In this document: positions 1 through 5,993 of the stretch, in pieces | How positions within the stretch are numbered: the stretch's first letter is position 1 | Layout of the letters: each line of letters opens with the position of its first letter | DNA from: Marinilabiliales bacterium | Lineage (GTDB): Bacteria > Bacteroidota > Bacteroidia > Bacteroidales > UBA12077 | Length of the DNA stretch: 6,997 nucleotides | NCBI GenBank assembly: GCA_002869305.1 | Contig: PKTC01000407.1 | Coordinates: 1-6,997 of the forward strand | Reading direction: 5' to 3' | Position numbers and translations under genes: made by a program | The notes under the pieces: generated by a model | Told to the model about the DNA's origin: nothing | Database searches by the model: none | Seen by the model: the letters and a program-made list of their open reading frames with translations, nothing else

Positions 1-607
1 AAAATACGGTCCAAATAACTGCCAGAAGAAAAACGATACCGCCAATATAAAATGAGAATTTAACGGAGGGAGGAATAACACCTTCAGGAGCTGAATTTTC
101 AATGTTTAACCAATTGGTCATAACCCAGGGTAAAACAGATGCTATAATTGCACCTATTCCAATAAAAAAGCTTTGCATGGCAAATCCATGCGTTCGCTGT
201 TTGGATGGTAACATATCTCCTACAAATGCTCTGAAAGGTTCCATTGAGATGTTGATAGAAGCATCCATGATCCAAAGCATTCCAATGGCTATCCACAGCA
301 TGGATGAATTGGGCATTATAAATAATGCTATGGTTGCTAATATTGCACCTACTAAGAAATAGGGTCTTCTGCGGCCTAAACGCCCCCAGGTTTTATCGCT
401 ATAATGTCCAATGATGGGCTGAACTATTAAACCCGTAACTGGCGCTGCTAACCAATACAAAGAAAGGTTTTCTACTTCACCTCCCAGGGTCTGGAAAATT
501 CTACTAACATTGGCATTTTGTAAAGCAAATCCGAACTGAATTCCTAAAAAGCCAAAACTCATGTTCCAGATTTGCCAAAAGTTCAATTTTTTCTTTTCTT
601 TTTTCAT
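1..607 (-). CDS. MFS sugar transporter, SLC45/GPH-like, N-terminal part (3' end off the window)
   Basis: The reverse strand is open from an ATG at 607 to the left edge and gives the first 202 residues of a membrane transporter. After a lysine-rich start (MKKEKKK) comes a first helix (FWQIWNMSFGFLGIQFGFAL, residues 10-29). Residues 67-82 carry an MFS motif A of the GPH/SLC45 type (GHYSDKTWGRLGRRRP), and residues 115-139 the matching half-domain segment (DASINISMEPFRAFVGDM, then SKQRT). At least five helices are visible. Family members are usually 400-500 residues, so more than half is missing. Such carriers import maltose, sucrose or related glycosides with protons or cations. In Bacteroidota they often precede maltose phosphorylase and beta-phosphoglucomutase genes, which here would lie off the left edge; that is inference. 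The start is the first Met before the hydrophobic region. Transporter family: confident. Substrate: unknown. Confidence 0.88.
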   Translation of the reverse strand, partial: MKKEKKKLNFWQIWNMSFGFLGIQFGFALQNANVSRIFQTLGGEVENLSLYWLAAPVTGLIVQPIIGHYSDKTWGRLGRRRPYFLVGAILATIALFIMPNSSMLWIAIGMLWIMDASINISMEPFRAFVGDMLPSKQRTHGFAMQSFFIGIGAIIASVLPWVMTNWLNIENSAPEGVIPPSVKFSFYIGGIVFLLAVIWTVF

Positions 608-658
608 GGGTAGTATTGAATGAAAACGAATTATTATAATTATAATCTTAGATCATTT

Positions 659-666
659 CAAATATA
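659..666 (-). promoter_or_regulatory. candidate -7 box (TATATTTG) for the sugar MFS gene
   Basis: Read on the minus strand this is TATATTTG, a full match to the Bacteroidota -7 consensus TAnnTTTG, about 50 bases upstream of the MFS start codon. No TTG lies at the usual 17-23 base distance, so this would be a weak or activator-dependent promoter. AT-rich surroundings make a chance match possible. Confidence 0.4.
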
Positions 667-746
667 AATAAAAAAAAGCAGAATATAACCTATCTGTCTG
701 TTATGCAATGCATTGAGAATATATCCTGTTCGTCTGAAAGGACTGT

Positions 747-760
747 TTCAAACGTTTGCG
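747..760. promoter_or_regulatory. LacI-family-like operator (CAAACGTTTG core)
   Basis: Bases 749-758 form a perfect 10-base palindrome with a central CG, the hallmark of LacI/GalR-family operators. One flank extends it to CGTTTGCG, which equals half of the CGCAAACGTTTGCG site I recall for MalR-type maltose regulators. The other flank does not match. It lies about 140 bases upstream of the sugar MFS start and some 85 bases upstream of the candidate -7 box. That position suits an activator or a distal site better than a simple roadblock. No regulator gene is in the window. Confidence 0.4.
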
Positions 761-788
761 ACCTGAAAAAATCGAAGAAAAATTGTTC

Positions 789-824
789 AAAAAAAAAACC
801 CGCATCTGAAAGAATGCGGGTTTT
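789..824 (-). terminator. intrinsic terminator of the peptide transporter gene
   Basis: An 11-bp perfect stem (795-805 with 814-824, arm AAAACCCGCAT) closes an 8-base loop. On the minus strand it ends in a run of ten T (798 down to 789). It begins about 20 bases after the transporter stop codon. A further four pairs (785-788 with 825-828) can form outside the A run. On the plus strand only four T follow, so it should act mainly on the minus strand, separating this transporter from the sugar MFS gene. Confidence 0.9.
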
Positions 825-844
825 GAACAGTTATGATGTAATTA

Positions 845-2629
845 TTACGAAGTCGCTTTTTCAAGTCGTTTCATGATGGAGAAAATAAATGCAGCTGAAA
901 CCAGACAACATACAATAAATATTGACCAAACTTGCCATATTTCAATTTTTTCCCACATAAAGCTTCCAACAAATAATAATTTGTTTCCAACAGCTGTTGC
1001 TAATAACCAACCACCTTGCATAACTCCATGGAATCTAACAGGAGATACCTTAGAAACAAACGATATTCCCATTGGACTTAAGAATAATTCAGCAAATGTT
1101 AAAATCAGGTAAGTGTTGATTAACCAGTATGGTGATATTCTGTCAGGTGAAGGGCTTCCTGCCAATTCTGCCGGAGAAGCTAAGCCGAATGAACCCCATA
1201 CCATAATAACAAAACCAATAGCAGCCAGGATCATTCCGATACCAATCTTTTTCGGAGTTGATGGCTCTTTTTTCCTGTTGTTTAACCATGCAAATAATCC
1301 AATAACTAAAGGTGTTAAAACAACAATGAAAATAGGATTAAATGACTGGAAAATTTCTGGTTCAATTGGATTGCTATCAGGAACGCTGGTATATCTTAAT
1401 ATAGCTGCAACAATAGCAACTAATGCAATAATACCACTAATCATTTTGGTTTTACTGCTAGCACCTTTACCTAAAAATACTGATATACTAATGATTGCTC
1501 CTAATACAGAAATCATACCCCAGAAATCAAAGAACAGGAATGTAAATGCACCTACTTCTTTTGCTGTATAATCACGAGCAAAGAAAGATAGTGTTAAACC
1601 GTTTTGATGGAATGACATCCAGAAAAAGATTACGACACCAAATACTAATAATAATGAAGTAACTTTTGGTTTTTCTTCTTTGGTTGATGCTAATGTTATC
1701 CATGCAACAAAACTTGCAAATAAACCAATCGCTAGTCCTGAATAAAGATCTTTTAGATAAGATACCCCAACTGCTACTACGGCACCAATTACCAATGCAA
1801 TAACAATGTTTCCTGGTTTTGCAGGCACTGCTTCAGCTTGCACTTTTGCATTTGCAGCTTTTTCTGCTTTACCACCTGGTAACATTTTTTGGAAAATAGC
1901 ATAAACTACCAATGAAATAACCATAGATACAGCAGCTATACCGAATGCATAATTATATCCAGTTGAGAATACTTCTAAGTAATCTTTTGCAAAAGTTGTA
2001 AGGTCGGCAACATGTGCTCCTGAAACTTTATCAGCTAATGATTGAAATTTAGAAACGTCGCCTAAAGTTCCGTTCAACATTTGATGAGCTAAAGAAGGTA
2101 AATCGGCATCGTAAATATAACCTTTTGTTCCAAGGAACCAGTTTCTGATACCATTTGCAGCGTAAGGTGCTACTAGTGCTCCCATGTTAATACCCATGTA
2201 GAAAACACTAAATGCAGAGTCTCTTAACTTAGCATATTTAGGATCATCGTATAACTGACCAACGATTGCTTGTAAGTTTCCTTTGAAAAGACCATTACCA
2301 AAAGCAATCACATAAAGAGCAACTAATGTAATGGTTAAACTTAAACCAGGAGTAGCCATTAAGATATATCCCAACAACATGATAAGAATACCTGCGAAAA
2401 TAACCCCTTTGTACATTTTAGTTTTATCAGCAATTATACCACCAATAAGGGCTAATGCATAAATTGCAAAATAAAAGTTACTATAATGTCCTCCAGCGGC
2501 ATCGGCACTAAGACCGAACTTTGCTTGCAGGAAAAACACTAAACAAGCCATCATGGTGTAGAAACCAAATCGTTCACCCATGTTCGCAAAAAAGGCAACA
2601 TATAAACCTTTCGGATGTCCTTTAAACAT
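845..2629 (-). CDS. POT/PTR2 family proton-dependent di/tripeptide transporter
   Basis: This 594-residue inner-membrane protein should import di- and tripeptides with protons. Family hallmarks in order: first helix with GERFGFY (18-24), MFS motif A region GGIIADKTK (63-71), the PTR2 signature FYMGINMG (143-150) in helix 5, a helix 7 segment WMSFHQNGLTLSFFA (337-351), QSFNPIFIVVLTP (428-440) in helix 8, and ELFLSPMG (514-521) in helix 10. Bacterial POTs are usually about 450-520 residues. The excess lies partly in a roughly 60-residue hydrophilic segment (about 164-222) between helices 5 and 6, predicted periplasmic, and partly in an Ala/Lys-rich linker (about 249-272) before the bacterial POT-specific central helices. 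The usual ExxER proton-coupling motif reads NMGER, so its first Glu is absent. The gene stands alone with its own promoter and terminator. Family is certain; exact peptide range is not. Confidence 0.95.
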   Translation of the reverse strand: MFKGHPKGLYVAFFANMGERFGFYTMMACLVFFLQAKFGLSADAAGGHYSNFYFAIYALALIGGIIADKTKMYKGVIFAGILIMLLGYILMATPGLSLTITLVALYVIAFGNGLFKGNLQAIVGQLYDDPKYAKLRDSAFSVFYMGINMGALVAPYAANGIRNWFLGTKGYIYDADLPSLAHQMLNGTLGDVSKFQSLADKVSGAHVADLTTFAKDYLEVFSTGYNYAFGIAAVSMVISLVVYAIFQKMLPGGKAEKAANAKVQAEAVPAKPGNIVIALVIGAVVAVGVSYLKDLYSGLAIGLFASFVAWITLASTKEEKPKVTSLLLVFGVVIFFWMSFHQNGLTLSFFARDYTAKEVGAFTFLFFDFWGMISVLGAIISISVFLGKGASSKTKMISGIIALVAIVAAILRYTSVPDSNPIEPEIFQSFNPIFIVVLTPLVIGLFAWLNNRKKEPSTPKKIGIGMILAAIGFVIMVWGSFGLASPAELAGSPSPDRISPYWLINTYLILTFAELFLSPMGISFVSKVSPVRFHGVMQGGWLLATAVGNKLLFVGSFMWEKIEIWQVWSIFIVCCLVSAAFIFSIMKRLEKATS

Positions 2630-2682
2630 AATTTGTTATTTTTAGTTAATATTAATTTTCAATAGCGTAATTTTCAGAATGA

Positions 2683-2712
2683 CAAATATAAAAATCTTTT
2701 TTTTGAGACCAA
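2683..2712 (-). promoter_or_regulatory. promoter of the peptide transporter (TTG-N19-TATATTTG)
   Basis: On the minus strand TTG (plus bases 2710-2712) is followed after exactly 19 bases by TATATTTG (plus bases 2683-2690). Both elements and the spacing fit the Bacteroidota primary sigma factor consensus TTG / TAnnTTTG. The start point would be near 2676, leaving a leader of roughly 45 bases before the ATG at 2629. Confidence 0.7.
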
Positions 2713-2737
2713 GTTTTTAAATAAAGGTTTAAGCTAT

Positions 2738-2745
2738 TAAATTTG
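2738..2745 (+). promoter_or_regulatory. candidate -7 box (TAAATTTG) for the nnr operon
   Basis: TAAATTTG matches TAnnTTTG and lies 19 bases before the nnr ATG, predicting a leader of only about 14 bases. No clear TTG sits at the -33 position; the bases there are a T run. It is only about 25 bases from the -33 element of the divergent peptide transporter promoter, so the two promoters may compete. Confidence 0.45.
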
Positions 2746-2764
2746 TTAAAAATGCATATCAAGT

Positions 2765-4270
2765 ATGAAGATTCTTAAATCATCACAAATCAGGGAGGTA
2801 GATAAATTTACAATAGAACATGAACCTATCCAGTCCATTGATCTTATGGAGCGGGCTGCAACGACCATTACACAATGGATAAACAAGAATATTCCAACTG
2901 ATAAAACAATTAAGATATTTGCAGGTCCTGGAAATAATGGGGGTGATGCTTTAGCTGTTGCCCGACAATTAAAAGAATTTGGAAAAGAAGTTTATTTATT
3001 AAAATTAACAAACAATCTTTCGAAAGATTGCCAGGTTAATTTAGATCGATTACAAGAATTAAACATAAAAGTAAACGAAATATACCGCAAAGATGATTTC
3101 CCAGCCATATCTAAATCAGCCATATTACTGGAAGGATTATTTGGATCGGGATTATCAAGAAAACTGGAAGGCCTACCCAAAGAACTGGTGCAGCATTTAA
3201 ATAGTTCAGGAGCAGAAATTATAGCCATTGATATACCTTCCGGATTATTTGGAGAAGATAATCGAGGCAATGATTTAAATGCTATAATCAAGGCAAAACA
3301 AACATTGACTTTACAGCTTCCTAAACTTTCATTTTTCTTAGCTGAAAATGAATTTTATATAGGTGATTGGGAAGTTTTGCCCATTGGTTTGGATGAGGGA
3401 TTTATAGCTAAGCAGAAATCGGATTTTTATTATATAACCAAGGAGCTGGTAAAGGAAAATGTAAAAGAACGGTCGAAGTTTTCTCATAAGGGAACGTATG
3501 GTCATGTTTTATTAATAGCAGGTAGCTATGGAAAAATGGGTGCTGCCATTTTAGCAGCAAAGGCTTGTTTGAGAGCAGGTTCCGGGTTGGTAACGGTTCA
3601 TGTACCCAAAGTAGGTTATGAGATTATGCAAACTGCACTGCCCGAAGCCATGATAAGCATAGACTGGTCTGATGTAATTTTTACCAATGTAGCTAACACA
3701 GAAAATTTTAATTCGATAGGCATTGGTCCTGGAATTGGAACAAAACAAAACACCAGGAAAGCATTAGCTAACTTGTTAGATTCATTAAACAATCCGATGG
3801 TAATTGATGCCGATGGATTAAATATATTATCCGAACAAACTGAATTAATTGCCAAAATCCCAAAACAAAGTATTCTAACTCCGCATCCAAAAGAGTTTAA
3901 ACGATTGATTGGAGAATCTTCAGAAGGAATGGACAGGATACAAAAGCAAGTGGCCTTTTCTGTGCAAAATGAATTGTATGTTGTCCTAAAAGGAGCACAT
4001 ACATCAATCTCATGTCCCGATGGAACTTGTTATTTTAATTCTACTGGTAATCCCGGAATGGCAACTGCCGGAAGTGGCGACGTACTAACAGGGATCATTC
4101 TTTCGTTATTGGGGCAAGCTTATGAACCAAAACTAGCTGCAATCCTTGGAGTTTATATACACGGTTTAGCAGGAGATATTGTTTCCTGCAAAATAGGTAA
4201 AGAGGCTCTAATTGCATCGGATATTATTGAGAATTTGGGAGAAGCTATTAAAAAAATAAAAGATATTTAA
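2765..4270 (+). CDS. nnr: bifunctional NAD(P)H-hydrate epimerase / ADP-dependent NAD(P)H-hydrate dehydratase
   Basis: This 501-residue cytosolic repair enzyme restores NADH and NADPH that were damaged by hydration. The N-terminal YjeF_N domain (about 1-215) interconverts R- and S-NAD(P)HX. It shows the nucleotide/K+ site GPGNNGGDALAVAR (54-67), LLEGLFGSGL (121-130), and IAIDIPSG (153-160), whose Asp156 matches the conserved catalytic/K+ ligand region. The C-terminal ribokinase-like domain (about 225-500) dehydrates S-NAD(P)HX using ADP. It shows HKGTYGHVLLIAGS (241-254), GIGPGIGT (319-326), VIDADGLNIL (346-355), LTPHPKEF (371-378) and NPGMATAGSGDVLTG (429-443) with the GSGD catalytic Asp. Length and domain order match the fused Nnr of most bacteria. 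The start is supported by alignment of the first residues (MKILKSSQIREVD) with the family. It leads a two-gene unit. Confidence 0.97.
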   Translation: MKILKSSQIREVDKFTIEHEPIQSIDLMERAATTITQWINKNIPTDKTIKIFAGPGNNGGDALAVARQLKEFGKEVYLLKLTNNLSKDCQVNLDRLQELNIKVNEIYRKDDFPAISKSAILLEGLFGSGLSRKLEGLPKELVQHLNSSGAEIIAIDIPSGLFGEDNRGNDLNAIIKAKQTLTLQLPKLSFFLAENEFYIGDWEVLPIGLDEGFIAKQKSDFYYITKELVKENVKERSKFSHKGTYGHVLLIAGSYGKMGAAILAAKACLRAGSGLVTVHVPKVGYEIMQTALPEAMISIDWSDVIFTNVANTENFNSIGIGPGIGTKQNTRKALANLLDSLNNPMVIDADGLNILSEQTELIAKIPKQSILTPHPKEFKRLIGESSEGMDRIQKQVAFSVQNELYVVLKGAHTSISCPDGTCYFNSTGNPGMATAGSGDVLTGIILSLLGQAYEPKLAAILGVYIHGLAGDIVSCKIGKEALIASDIIENLGEAIKKIKDI

Positions 4271-4271
4271 C

Positions 4272-5423
4272 ATGATACACATGAAAAAGGGAATAGGTAT
4301 TTATTTGATATTGTTAACGATAGCATCATGCAAGCCTACATCAGAAACAAGAACAACAAAAATCGAGCATGCAAACCTGAATGCCGAATCAGGAATTGTA
4401 TATGCTTTGCCTCGTACCAATATTACTTTTGAAGTGGAGGCCTCGAAAACAGAAATTTTCCCCGGACCGTATTACGAATATGCCGAGAAGTACATGGGAT
4501 TGGAGAATGTTCCAAACGAAAAACAAATAATTTGGAATATAGATGACATTAAGATAAGTACATATTATGATTTGGATCCTGAAGAATATTATTTAATTGA
4601 GCCATCGGGAAAATTAAAGATAGATTTCAATAAATTATTTGAAAATGGAAGTATTTTACCGGTAAATAAATCCATTGAATCAAATTTTCCCAATGCATTT
4701 TATGGAAAAAGCAGTTCGGAAAATGAAATTGTTTATACAGACTTAAGTGTAACCAAATATGTTGGTAAAGAAAAAGTTACTTATTATAAGAGAGTTCAGA
4801 GAGATTCTTTGTTTGCAAAAGTTCCCGTAACGGAAACCAAATCGGTATATAAATCATTTGCCGAGAAAGCAGAAGAGGCCGCTAATTTTATTTTTACCAT
4901 CCGTGAAAAGCGAGTTGAGCTGTTGACAGGTATGGCCGATTTTTATCCTGAAGGAAAAGCTTTGGAGGTAGCCCTGGAAGAATTAAACCGCTTAGAAAAC
5001 GATTATTTAGAGTTGTTTATTGGGAAACGATTTACAAGCCATTACAGCGCAAACTTTGAGTTTACACCTACCGATAAGGAACTGGAACAACCTTATATTC
5101 TATTCCGCTTTCATGATGAAAAGGGATTGCTTTCTGCCAATGATTTAAGTGGCCGACCCATCATAATTGAACTGGAAAAAAAGAACCAGACCAGGAATCT
5201 TTCTTACTTGATGGACGACCAGGTTAACCGCGAGGGAATGGAATATAAAAATAAATTGTATTACCGGGTTCCGGACCAGGTTCAGGTAAGAGTGTTTGAT
5301 GGAAATAATTTACTGGCACGGCGAAAAGTACATGTAGAGCAATATGGAGAAGTACTCCAGTTTCCAGCCATGTTCCTGATGGATGAAGAAAAATTTATTG
5401 AGTTTTACAGGGACGAAGACTAA
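4272..5423 (+). CDS. DUF4831 family lipoprotein
   Basis: A 383-residue predicted lipoprotein of the Bacteroidota-specific DUF4831 family; function unknown. A short signal peptide (lysines, then GIYLILLTIASC) ends in the lipobox IASC, with Cys20 as the lipidated residue. Family-like segments follow: GIVYALPRTNITFEVEASKT (41-60), PGPYYEYAEKYMGLENV (64-80), DDIKISTYYDLDPEEYYLIE (91-110), and the central helical part AEEAANFIFTIREKRVELLTG (200-220) to LENDYLELFIGK (241-252). The start lies one base after the nnr stop, so the two genes are almost certainly cotranscribed and probably translationally coupled. A second in-frame ATG at 4281 gives a more standard lipoprotein start (MKKGIG); I kept the longer form but either is possible. 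The protein should sit in the envelope, so the link to cytosolic Nnr is likely shared expression rather than a shared complex. Family recognised from memory of these motifs. Confidence 0.88.
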   Translation: MIHMKKGIGIYLILLTIASCKPTSETRTTKIEHANLNAESGIVYALPRTNITFEVEASKTEIFPGPYYEYAEKYMGLENVPNEKQIIWNIDDIKISTYYDLDPEEYYLIEPSGKLKIDFNKLFENGSILPVNKSIESNFPNAFYGKSSSENEIVYTDLSVTKYVGKEKVTYYKRVQRDSLFAKVPVTETKSVYKSFAEKAEEAANFIFTIREKRVELLTGMADFYPEGKALEVALEELNRLENDYLELFIGKRFTSHYSANFEFTPTDKELEQPYILFRFHDEKGLLSANDLSGRPIIIELEKKNQTRNLSYLMDDQVNREGMEYKNKLYYRVPDQVQVRVFDGNNLLARRKVHVEQYGEVLQFPAMFLMDEEKFIEFYRDED

Positions 5424-5426
5424 GTT

Positions 5427-5486
5427 CACATTCCTGACGAAGCGTAGCGGGTCCCGATAGCTATCGGGAAGGAATCTACGAAACGA
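5427..5486 (-). repeat. REP-like hairpin 0, with GTAG foot and inner 16-base palindrome
   Basis: ATTCCT at 5430-5435 pairs with AGGAAT at 5470-5475. Read on the minus strand the stem is preceded directly by GTAG (plus CTAC, 5476-5479). Its interior contains a perfect 16-base palindrome, CCCGATAGCTATCGGG (5453-5468), which the matching downstream copy lacks. It begins four bases after the lipoprotein stop codon. There is no T run, so it is not a standard terminator, although the stem could slow or protect transcript ends. The 60 bases align with 5950-5992 with one substitution and a 17-base gap (5447-5463). Confidence 0.8.
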
Positions 5487-5487
5487 T

Positions 5488-5515
5488 AGTTCAATTTAGT
5501 GTATTTTAAAAATAT
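5488..5515 (+). repeat. repeat-unit tail, upstream copy
   Basis: This AT-rich stretch starts AGTTCAAT and is a degenerate match to the sequence after the last hairpin (from 5994). Because hairpin 0 and its tail match the last hairpin and its tail, the conserved repeat unit is larger than the stem-loop itself. Confidence 0.6.
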
Positions 5516-5517
5516 TA

Positions 5518-5594
5518 GTAGGATAGATTCCTGCGTGTGCAGGAATGAACCTAGACACATTCCTGACGTCGCGTAGCATAGATCAGGAATCTAT
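5518..5594. repeat. BIME-like inverted hairpin pair upstream of the nuclease gene
   Basis: Two hairpins face each other. Hairpin 1 pairs ATTCCTGC (5527-5534) with GCAGGAAT (5539-5546) around a 4-base loop. Hairpin 2 pairs ATTCCTGA (5559-5566) with TCAGGAAT (5583-5590) around a 16-base loop. The outer ends of the pair are an exact 11-bp inverted repeat (5523-5533 with 5584-5594) and the inner ends an exact 8-bp one (5540-5547 with 5558-5565), so hairpin 2 is an inverted relative of hairpin 1. Each has ATAG at the 5' foot in its own orientation (5523-5526 plus; 5591-5594 minus). The right end lies 8 bases before the nuclease ATG. Confidence 0.85.
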
Positions 5595-5602
5595 AATATT
5601 TA

Positions 5603-5890
5603 ATGATGAAGCAATATTACATTTATATTTTAGCAAGTAAAAAGAATGGTACATTGTATATTGGCTTTACTGATGATCTTGAGCGAAGAATGAAAGAGCA
5701 TAAACTAAAGGCGGTTGAAGGATTTACGAAAAGATACAATGTTAGCCTGTTAGTTTATTATGAGGTGTACAAAACATCCGGTGAAGCTTTCATTAGAGAA
5801 AGAAGATTAAAAAAATGGAAAAGAGACTGGAAGATACAATTAATAGAATCTAAAAATCCTGAGTGGATTGATTTATCCATGGAATGGTAG
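5603..5890 (+). CDS. small GIY-YIG nuclease (COG2827/URI-like)
   Basis: A 95-residue stand-alone GIY-YIG domain, the usual size for the COG2827 group. The GIY position reads YIY (6-8) and the YIG motif is YIG (19-21), followed by FTDDLERRMKEH (22-33), which supplies the conserved Arg (28 or 29) and His33. The metal-binding Glu is Glu66 in GEAFIRERRLKKWKRDWK (60-77), and the C-terminal ESKNPEWIDL (82-91) is typical of the group. All catalytic positions look intact, so the protein should be an active DNA endonuclease; its substrate is unknown. ATG at 5603 is followed at once by a second ATG, and either may be used. No clear promoter or ribosome site is visible. The gene lies exactly between two inverted hairpin pairs, and its TAG stop (5888-5890) is part of the 19-base direct repeat at 5887-5905. 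This suggests that the gene belongs to the repeat element. Confidence 0.93.
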   Translation: MMKQYYIYILASKKNGTLYIGFTDDLERRMKEHKLKAVEGFTKRYNVSLLVYYEVYKTSGEAFIRERRLKKWKRDWKIQLIESKNPEWIDLSMEW

Positions 5891-5985
5891 GATAGATTCC
5901 TGCGTTACTCGCATAGCTCGTGAGAAAAGTTCGCAGGAATGAAGACTAGCACATTTCTGACGAAGCGTATCGGGAAGGAATCTAC
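5887..5985. repeat. BIME-like inverted hairpin pair downstream of the nuclease gene
   Basis: The first 19 bases (5887-5905) equal 5518-5536 exactly. Hairpin 1' pairs ATTCCTGCG (5896-5904) with CGCAGGAAT (5932-5940) around a 27-base loop, compared with 4 bases upstream. Hairpin 2' pairs ATTTCT (5953-5958) with AGGAAT (5976-5981) and has one mismatch. Outer ends (5892-5900 with 5976-5984) and inner ends (5934-5941 with 5952-5959, one mismatch) are again inverted repeats. The feet are ATAG on the plus strand (5892-5895) and GTAG on the minus strand (plus 5982-5985). Arms are conserved while loops differ, which suggests that the stems matter. Confidence 0.85.
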
Positions 5986-5993
5986 GAAACGAA

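Noticed and set aside
99..362. Small ORFs on both strands inside the sugar transporter region
   Set aside because: The minus-strand frame that runs from 607 to the left edge encodes a clear MFS transporter; these are shadows in other frames with no recognisable protein features.
873..1571. Two plus-strand ORFs opposite the peptide transporter
   Set aside because: They lie wholly within the strongly supported POT gene on the other strand and their translations show no family motifs.
2992..3855. Minus-strand ORFs opposite nnr
   Set aside because: Shadow frames of a gene whose motifs are unambiguous across its full length.
5429..5479. Intrinsic terminator for the lipoprotein gene
   Set aside because: The palindrome is strong but no T run follows on the plus strand, and a close relative of the same hairpin recurs downstream of the nuclease, so a repeat element is the better description.
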